From contig JAHGAU010000014.1 in assembly GCA_019925105.1 (NCBI GenBank), positions 434,001 through 498,000 of the forward strand: DNA of 64,000 nt, read 5' to 3'. A program made the translations under genes and the position numbers. This document shows, piece by piece, positions 56,157-64,000 of the stretch (position 1 is the stretch's first letter; each line of letters starts with the position of its first letter). The notes beneath the pieces were generated by a model that was not told the origin of the DNA, did no database searches, and saw nothing but the letters and a program-made list of their open reading frames with translations. The DNA comes from Niebla homalea. Its lineage: Eukaryota > Ascomycota > Lecanoromycetes > Lecanorales > Ramalinaceae.

Positions 56157-57181
56157 TCACTTTGTCTCCTTTACGAGCTTTTCCATCTCTTTCAGGTAGA
56201 CTTCCACCTCCTTGGCTCCTTCCAACGTGAAATCTCTCCTCTTGCCTTCGAGCACTACGTAGGGAACGGCGTCAACGCCATTACCTCTCTGCTCCTGCAT
56301 CAACATCTTTGTATCTTGCAGCCCTTCGTATTCGTCCGCTATGAAATTCTCGGCCTTTGCTCTTTCGATGCCTGCATCGGTGGCTGCTTTCAGTAAGGTC
56401 TCGGGTGCTGATGGGTGCTTCTCCTGACTAAAGTATTGCTCATACAGCGCTAGAAGATGGTGAGCTCTTTGATGAGACAATTCCTTAGACCAGCGACTTG
56501 GCGAGGCATTTGAGAGCACGCTCTGTGGTGAAGGTCATTATGGGGCACTTACAATTCACAATCTTGTCAGCAACTTCCGGTCCCATCTCCTCTTGGTAAT
56601 GCTGTATGAGCCGGTGCGCATCCAATGTGTTGGCGACCACGCCCCCGAACTTGAAATCGATACCAACTGGGACGCCGTAGGCAGACATGAGCAGGGTATA
56701 CTTCTTCATCTGGTCTTCGGAATCGTTGTATTTCGTCTTCTTGTACCTTGGTCATGTATCAACGTCTCAAAACTCCCTACTGCTTCTTGAAAAGGTTCCT
56801 CATACCACTCATACTTGTCCTCCCCTTCCTTGCTTGCTTCTGGGTAGAGTTGATACGGGGCAAACTTGACAGTGAAATTGACATCTTGCGCGGATGGAGT
56901 AGATCGAAACTGTTCCAGGGCTGAAAGGAAAATCGGACGCAGTCAGACGATAGCGAACTTAACTGGTCCCAACGGTACGCAGGGGTACAAACACACCTAG
57001 ATCCAATCTGAGCACGATTGTCGTCAGCATGCATCCCGCTTGGTAGGCAGATGGCTTGCCTCTTTTTTGCCAGATATGTCCTGAATATAGCTTTTATTAG
57101 CTTTGCGCTTCAGTTGATCAGGAGCCCAGCCTACCAAGGACATATGGTATCCAAGGTGAATGAAATCTGACTCTCATACAT
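56157..57181 (-). CDS. DsbA-family (FrnE-like) thioredoxin-fold protein
   Basis: Six exons, 57181-57135, 57080-57060, 57007-56997 (11 nt), 56920-56806, 56746-56553 and 56449-56157, 226 aa, the usual family length. Joined N terminus MYESQISFTLDTICPWTYLA continues KKRLDLALEQFRSTPSAQ. The intron between exons 2 and 3 starts GCAAGC and ends GCTCAG, a GC-AG intron with a GCTGAC branch site. Later blocks: VNFTVKFAPYQLYPEASKEG, DQMKKYTLLMSAYGV, DFKFGGVVANTLDAHRLIQH, ALYEQYFSQEKHPS, DAVPYVVLEGKR (cis-Pro region). The active-site position reads CPWT, not CPWC, so only one cysteine remains. Similar CPWT forms occur in fungi; disulfide oxidoreductase activity is therefore doubtful and glutathione-transferase-like chemistry possible. 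Confidence 0.9.
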
Positions 57182-57961
57182 GCTGACTGTCTCTTCTTAC
57201 CTTGCCTTCCTTCGCATAGCCATTCGCCGATGACAAGAGATCCAAGATTCATATGCGAGATGATATCACGAAGAAACGCCGCTCATCCGCATGACCGCAT
57301 TTGGAGGTGGGGTTGGATCGACATCTAGTCCTGCAGGTACCCTGGTACAAGCTGTCAAGGCTGTCAGGATGTTTGGAACTTTAAGACACGGCCTATCCTC
57401 TGGCCCCACACACCGTCACACGTGGTGCACGCCCTATCAGGCTTTTACATTGACAGACTTGCTTTGGCCTATGAAGAGCTTTCACGTAGCTGATAAAACC
57501 TTCGGGCGAATAAACAATAAATAGAGTAGCCATAATTGACTGCGACTTCGGCTATCTGTATGCATAAGTCCTGCATGAAATAGACCCAGACCAGAGGATT
57601 ACTGCACCTTTACAGATAAAGCAAAAGACGATTGGACAACACAAGCCGGCTTCACAAAAGCCACTCAAGATTTTAATGTTGGAGTCTGCAACCTGCCACC
57701 ACCAGCTCTTGGCGATGTGCAGGCTTTCTCGCGTCCATAAAACTGGCATGGCAACGCCCCACGCCAAAACTTAGACCACAACACTTCTTTCGTAACCTTC
57801 TCTCACCAACAACATCATCGTGTGCAACACAGCATTGCCAATTGATAGACTTCTCTCCTTCAAACTCTTCCCTTTCATCTTCAGACTCACTCATCACACG
57901 CATACGCATACTCTCATTCACATACTCACACGTACCTCTCACCCCATCGTAATCCATCACC
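57182..57961. other. divergent intergenic region, DsbA-family gene / GPI-type gene
   Basis: 780 bases between opposing start codons. A C/A- and T/C-rich stretch with CACAC and CATACTCACA words directly precedes the GPI-type gene start, consistent with a 5' UTR. No RNA gene or other ORF supported. Confidence 0.5.
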
Positions 57962-59052
57962 ATGATTGGCAAATCCATCCTCACCCTCGTCGGTGCCTCA
58001 ATCGCTCTCTCCAATGCCCAGTTTTCTAGGTGAGCTACTCTTCGTTGATGCCTCCGTGTTGCAAGAATCTGCCAGCCATCGAGACTCACCTTCTTGAGTA
58101 GCGGCCCCGGTGGCACCATCACCTGTACCGGCGGTGGCGCCGCCTATTGCGCTGGCGGCTCTCTGTCCAGTAGCACCATCATTCGCTGCTCCGGTACCAA
58201 GGGCCAGCCCGGTAACTGCAATGACAAGTGAGCCCAACTACCTCAATGATGTGTTAGTCATCCTGGATTAACACTGCCCTCAAACAGCCTCGACGAAGTC
58301 CCCCCCGTTGGTGTCAAGACCAATGCTCTCTGTGAGTATCCCCACTCCCGCACCTGCTCTTCCTCCACCAGCTCTCCGATCAACTTCTCCTCCAACAACT
58401 TCCCCGTCTCTTCGATCTTCCTCATCTTACCCATTCACTCCATCTAACCACCCATCACCACCACCTAGGCTACCAAACCTCCCCCACGGCGGGCGACGCA
58501 GCCTGCTCCTTCAACGGCATCGTCTACCCGGACACCGGCCCCCCCTTCCCAATCAAAAATGGCACCAACTCCACCACCTCCTCCTACTCTCCCACCCTTT
58601 CCCTTTCCACCACCGCATCCATCCCCACCGCTCCGGGCCCCGTGATCCCCATCACCGTGACCATCGCCTCCAGCAGCAGCGGCGTTTCCATCCCTACGGC
58701 GCCCGGATTGCCAACGGTCTTGAGCACCGTTCGCACCGGTGGCGGCGGATCTGTTCCATCATACTCCTCCTCCTCCTCTGCGGGGGCAGCGGCGCCCCCC
58801 TACCCAATCATCACATCCACGAAGATCGTGCCTGCGCCGACTGGGACCGCTACCGGTGCCGGTACCGGTACCGGTGGTGCCGATGGAGCCACCGGATCGT
58901 CGGGAGGTTCTGCAGTTGGTGAAAGTACCACCCCATCGACGAGTCCGATCGGTAGTAGTAATTCCGGTGGTGTGGTGGGGCGGAAGAGCATCGATGCCGC
59001 GTTCGTTGGCGTGATCGTGGGGTTGGTTGTTGTCGGGATGGTGTTTGTGTGA
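57962..59052 (+). CDS. GPI-anchored-type cell-surface protein
   Basis: Four exons, 57962-58029, 58084 (or 58099)-58227, 58288-58331 and 58469-59052, 279 or 274 aa. The signal peptide is MIGKSILTLVGASIALSNAQ. A cysteine-containing module follows (SSGPGGTITCTGGGAAYCAG, STIIRCSGTKGQPGNCND, LDEVPPVGVKTNALCYQTSP, TAGDAACSFNG), a pattern common to uncharacterised fungal surface proteins. A long Ser/Thr/Pro/Gly-rich stalk is probably O-mannosylated, with one NGTNST glycosylation site. The end is GVVGRKSIDAAF then VGVIVGLVVVGMVFV, a hydrophobic tail after small residues (SSNSGG) that fits a GPI signal. The first intron has two usable acceptors 15 nt apart, both in frame. Function beyond cell-wall or surface location is unknown. 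Confidence 0.85.
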
Positions 59053-59870
59053 GAACGACGTGAAGGAGGGGTTTTTGTTGTTGATCATCGGAGTCGACCT
59101 GTTGGTTTTGCTCTTTGCTGAGTGGTGACTACTTTGTTGATGTGGAATCCTGTTGCACTCGATTGTCGAGATTGGCTTTCTTGCATGGCGCTTGGTCTCT
59201 AAAGGCGTGGGGGGGGTGTCGGCTGGCTTGTACTTCATCAAAGGGGGGGAGGGGCGGTTGACAGAGTCCATTTGGCGATGTACTGGTCCAAGTCTTCTCG
59301 AATAATAGCAAAAGTGGAAGGGCAAGCGGGAAAACTGCGAGAGGAGGACAGACTGGAGCAAGAAGCAACGAAGAAAGGAGCTCCAAGAGCCCTTCAGATA
59401 ATTGTAATATTGAGCAACAGAATACACTCACTCATTCGATGAGACTGAATCTCCACGTGCCCTTCTTCTCGATCAAAATATTCAGCAATCATGGAGACAC
59501 CTTCAAATAAATTCACCTGCCGATACAGCCAAGAGCAAGTCCTTTCAAGTTTCTGGGTATCAATCAAGGTATTCGCTCTTCACGCCGCTTCCAGAAAGAT
59601 TGCAACCGCTAATGGCCTAACAGAGCCAACAAGAGGTGATTTTTGTGAAATAGGAGATACTCATCATCCACGAGGCGGGCTATGCCCTGCACGAACCCTT
59701 CGATCGCCTCGATCGCCTCTTCATGGGTGTTTCTGTCCAAGAACGCCCACTCCCTTGCCATGCCTTATGTACAATTCGTTGCATGTTGGCTTACCGTCCC
59801 CCCCTCCCCAGCGCCTTGCCGTTCCTTCCAGTCCTCTTGATACATTGACCTCAGACATTGTCGGTGGTGG
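59053..59870. other. intergenic between convergent genes
   Basis: About 820 bases between the GPI-type gene and the 3' end of the DYRK kinase gene, presumably UTRs. A motif-free frame at 59491-59901 on the plus strand is not called. Confidence 0.45.
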
Positions 59871-62800
59871 TTACCTCGATCTCGTGGCCTGCGAGCGATA
59901 GATTGTTAGCTTTCATTTTCTTTGCCAAATAGTATATATGTCACCGTTCACTCACCAGACTCGCAGCGGCGGCGGCAGCAGCTAGGTCTGGACGACTGCT
60001 CACAGCGCTACCGCCAGCTGACACTGCGTTGCCAGGTCTCTGCGTACTAGCCACTCTTGGTAGGGCGCTGCCCTGTATAGCGGTGCCATTGACTATCCTC
60101 TTCGGCCCTACTCCGGTGTTGCCACTCACGTTGGGCGTTACATTGGCTGTGCTTACGCGTTTCGCTGCAGACACGTTGTACTTTATGGGTGACGACGCAT
60201 GAGCATTCGCAGCAGCAGCATCTCGGTTTCGAACAGCTATCCCAACCTTAGAGCCCGTGGCAGGAGGCTCAGGTAAAGGCCGAGTGGAAGCAGGTGATTG
60301 AGTGACTGAGTTATGACGCTTGATGGGGGATGCAAAGGTGTTAGAGGGAGCGGTTCGAGGGCGATTGGCTGGAGCCCTGTTAGAACGGCCTGTGAGAAAT
60401 TCGTGAGCAATGGCTTCATCTGGCTTGAGTCTGCGGTCCGGATCCCATCGCAGGCAACGCGTGATGAAATCTAAAAATGCTTCGTCTTCGCATTTCAGAG
60501 CCTGTTGCAGAGATTTGCTGCTCGGGCGCCGCCGCTTGCCTTTGGAGCTGACGGTAATTCTGGGCTTTCCTAGAGAGTCAAAGAAGAGTTTCTTGCGTGT
60601 ACTCTTCTCAATGAGGTGTTTTTCTGGTGGACCAAAGACTTCCATAATGCACGCCAACTGCTCTTGCTCGTTCTCACCTGGGAAGATAGGATAGCCAGTG
60701 AGGAGCTCAGCTAGGATGCATGCTAGCGACCACATGTCGATGGCCATCCCATACGACATCCCAAGTATGACTTCTGGGGATCTGTAGAACCGAGACTGAA
60801 TATACGTATAGACCTTTTCGTTTTCAAGGCAACTACTCCCGAAATCGATGACCTTGATTTCTGAGCGAGCTGGATGAGCCAGTAAGACGTTCTCGGGTTT
60901 AAGATCGCAGTGAATGACCTTTTTCGACTTGAGAAGTATGAGACTGCTTATGAGCTGTTTCGCGAAGCGGCGGATCAATTTGAGGGAGAAGCCCCTGAAA
61001 TCGTGACACTTGATGAATTCGTAGAGATTCATGCCAAGCAGCTCTGTGGAAATGCATAGATGGCCTCTGAAGTAGAACGACTGTGTAAAGCTAACCATGC
61101 TGTGCTTGTTGTGAGGATCCTATGATCGTTCAGTATCACCGAGGAGAATGCAAAGACCGTTAGCTTACCCATTCACGCAGCTTTTGCAGTATATCGACCT
61201 CAACCAAGGCTTGCTGATGAAATCTCTTCTTGTTACGAATGATTTTAATCGCTACCAAAGTGCCAGTCTTGTGATCTACACAACGAACAACTTGGCCAAA
61301 GCTGCCTTTCCCAAGAATGTCGACGATCTCGTATCGATAGGCCAGATGGTCGCCAGTGACAATGTTGTAGTCGCCTCTTTCGTCGTCGTACCCAAAATTG
61401 CTGGCTGCTTCACTCAGGTCTCCAACATGCTTCTTTGCATTCTGTGTCCCACAAAAGAAGATGTCTTTGTAGTCGACAATCTCGCCGCGCTCGAATATGT
61501 TCAGCTTTGCCATACGCAAGGCCGACGTCGGCGAGACTCTATCTTTAGCTGTAGCCCGTTGAGTCAGTGCATCGAGCTCTTTAGCAGCAAGCTCGGTCTC
61601 CTTTCGTTTGGACGCCAGCCTCCTCATCTCTTCCTCAGCCGACATGTCATCACGATCCGGTTGTAGCTCCATTGTCTTTGCCTCTCGCAGGAAATCTTTG
61701 AGGCTACTACCGCTCTGGGCTGAAGCTCCCTCCAAGACTGATCTGTTCGTCCTTTTCACCCCTGGTGTGATTGCGACCGGCACCGCTTTGGCTGTTTTCG
61801 TGGGGGTTTCACCGGAGTCCCATGTACTGCTCCTGTTCCGCTCGTCGCGACCAACCGCACTTGCGTTGGAAGCATTCCGAGAACCGGCTTGCTTCTGACT
61901 TGGAGAAGGGCTTGGTAGGACGGGACCGCTCCAGGTCGCAGAAGCAGGAAGTCTTGGTGGTGGCATGTCACTATGCTTCGGCGGGTTTGGGGGCATCTCA
62001 GCATCGCGTTCAGATATTGATTGGGCTTTAGAAGCACTTCTTTTTCGCGTCAGGCTGAGCTTTCGACGGAGTGATGAGCCAAAGGAAGTGGCGCTGGATT
62101 CATTGGGGCTAGCAGTTTCCATACTTGAACCATCGTCTTTTGAGACCTTGCGTGGTTTCTGGAGGCGCGGACCAGTGAGTCGGGTCGGTCTTTGTTCAGA
62201 TGTGGCATCTACTGGATTTGACACTTCCCGTCGCAGATGATTGAATTCCCCACTCGACTTGGGCAGAGATGACGAGACGAATGGTGAAATGGCTGATCGA
62301 TTGGTGTTGACGGCACGCGATCCAGCGCCATTCGGGCCACTGGTACTGGGACTACTGGGCACCATACATTGGTGCGGATCAGGTCTCACAGTATGATGCG
62401 AGCTGCTGCTCCTCATTTGGAATGGTAGATCATCACTTTCCTCATCAAAAAGGCCACGAGAAAAGCTCGCCTTAGAAGCGGTCATGGGCGTGGTCGGCGT
62501 CGCCTTGATCACCTTCTTCGGTGGCGGCGTCACGGTGCTTTCGTCCTTCGAAGCGGATCCGTCATATAGAGCCGCTATTTTCGAAGCTGTCGGCGTGCTC
62601 AACGGGAGAAGATTCAGAGGCGGGAGCCTTAACGGTTGCAGGGTCCGTCTGTTCGTATTGCTATTACTCGGCTTTCTCTCCGTGGCGGGTTCTTTTGGTA
62701 ATGCCTGCGGTTTGCCTGACATTGTGGTTGACTGCATCTTATGCACATGGTCCTCAGTCTGTGGCGCTCCCCCGCCAGAAGTAGAGGTACTATTCACGCT

Positions 62801-64000
62801 ACTACTCTCAGCAGCCAAACTTGATTTGCGGTAAGAAAAGAAGGGAGGATGGGATTCGTCCTTTGGCGACTCATAAGCCTTCGGTATTGCGGGCACTGGT
62901 GGAACGATTTCTTCATCGCCTTGCGATGAATTCTCAACGCGAGACTTGGGTGTGGGTAGGCGCGAGGTCGAAAGGCTCTGAGCCATGCGTGTGGAGGAAT
63001 TGGGGCCATTGTTGGAGTTGTAACTGGTACTGGAAGAGATTGAAAATCCGGAGCTGTATGACTTGCGATTAGGGTCAGGGGTCGTTCGAGAAGATGAAGG
63101 AGTGACGCTTTTGCGCGGTATGAATGATGGAGATGGAGCTGATGGTATTCCGGCAGAAGAAGGGGTGTCTGGCTGTGGCGTGGTGGGTGTGAAAGGCATA
63201 GGTGGTGGATTGGGCATCATTGACATTCTCTTCATTCTGCGGGCATCTGTTGGGCTAATTGTCCTTGCGGCCAAACCTGTCGCATGTGCACTATTAGGAA
63301 GGACTGACATCCTCTTGCTGGAAGAAGGTGTAGTTGTTCGGAGGTTCGATCGAGCCGGTGATTGGGCAAGACCGTTGGCGAAACTTTCGAAATGCCCCAA
63401 GGTGCCTGTCGGGGTAAGAGGAGCATCCGACGACTTCCTGGGCGCCGCTTGAAACGACTTGGCTTTTTGGTAGCGTGTGGACTCGAATCTGGCGGATTCA
63501 GAGCCTGGCAATTCACCATTGCTGGGCTTCACGGTATCAGAGGACAGACCTAGGTCAGCTTGTGCAAGACTGGGCCTCGGAGCACTTCCTTGAATGTCAA
63601 AGCCGGATGTCAGAATCCCAGGGCCAACGGACTTTCTAGGTGTTTTGTTCACAGTGGATGTTGCTGCACTGGGGAAACAGCTCTTTCGATGGTTCCCCTT
63701 TGACGCCGATCCGTTGAGCTGTGTGGCGGGATCATTGTCTTGTGATGCCTGCAACCCACGCTGAGCACCACTGCCGTGCCGTCGAATCGAAGCACCGTTA
63801 AGACCTATCCGTGTACCCAAGTCTGACGTATCCACTGTCCGGGATTGCCCCATCATTGGTGGTCTCTGAGAAGAGGCAGAAGCATCAGCCTCGAGGCGCT
63901 GAAAGGTGTTTCCAGCTGGTGCAGGAAAGGAATTAATATTGGGTACGTCGTTGAAGATGCTAGAGTGTAGATCATCAAAGTTGACCGAGGGAAGGAAGTC
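59871..64000 (-). CDS. POM1: DYRK-family kinase, Pom1-like; 5' end beyond window
   Basis: Exons seen: from beyond 64000 to 61169, then 61119-59956 and a likely last exon 59888-59871. Stopping without the final splice would end at 59941 (tail SLVSER); with it the tail is SLATRSR, supported by a GTGAGT donor and a GCTAAC branch site. The N-terminal part, over 900 residues, is a Ser/Pro-rich disordered region. The DYRK box precedes the kinase: DDERGDYNIVTGDHLAYRYE, then ILGKGSFGQVVRCVDHKTG, VAIKIIRNKK, VIHCDLKPENVLL, IDFGSSCLE, and the autophosphorylated loop YTYIQSRFYRSPEVILG. The intron 61168-61120 joins KLREW to DPHNKHSMV. Pom1-type kinases mark cell ends and set polarity and cell-size entry into mitosis. 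The start codon is not in the window. Confidence 0.92.

Overview
The window reads as nuclear DNA of a filamentous ascomycete (Pezizomycotina, probably a Dothideomycete). Genes carry short 49-80 nt introns with GTRNGY donors and CTRAY-type branch points 10-20 nt before the acceptor. The gene set includes a group I G-alpha, a Pom1-type DYRK kinase, a DUF6594 protein and a filamentous-fungal C2H2 regulator. The class-level assignment is inference from gene style. I found no bacterial-style operon, CRISPR array, rRNA or convincing tRNA.

Layout. 1-1839 is the 5' part of an Hcs1/SMUBP2-type helicase, cut by the left edge. 2.5-6.5 kb holds a small secreted protein and a C2H2 zinc-finger regulator, followed by about 5.2 kb with no gene I can support. 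11.7-16.6 kb is dense: an Smr-domain protein ending in a CaaX-like box, the ER SNARE Use1, a CsbD-like protein, Kti12 and a second small secreted protein. 18.5-19.9 kb is the G-alpha gene, flanked by long non-coding stretches. 23.3-30.5 kb holds the glutamate-cysteine ligase regulatory subunit, AP-1 sigma, Maf1 and a 2OG-Fe(II) oxygenase.

30.8-41.0 kb looks like an accessory island. It contains an 826-bp terminal-inverted-repeat element with a perfect 8-bp target duplication, an apparently active protein kinase fused to ankyrin repeats (1,291 aa), a DUF6594 two-helix membrane protein, a divergent small protein, and a caspase-like protease fused to a kinase-like domain that lacks catalytic motifs (731 aa). 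This is the best candidate for an undescribed system. I infer a signalling or regulated-cell-death module; nothing in the sequence proves it.

42.0-64.0 kb returns to conserved genes: a long disordered protein with a C-terminal methyltransferase-like domain, glutathione-dependent formaldehyde dehydrogenase, a Yke4-type ZIP transporter, Nop16, a Pex24/Pex30-family peroxin, a DsbA-family protein, a GPI-anchored-type surface protein, and a Pom1-like DYRK kinase that runs off the right edge.

All exon joins were worked out by hand from splice signals, reading phase and remembered family sequences. Three genes (Kti12, G-alpha, DsbA-family) appear to use GC-AG introns, and several have exons of 6-15 nt that automatic prediction would easily miss.
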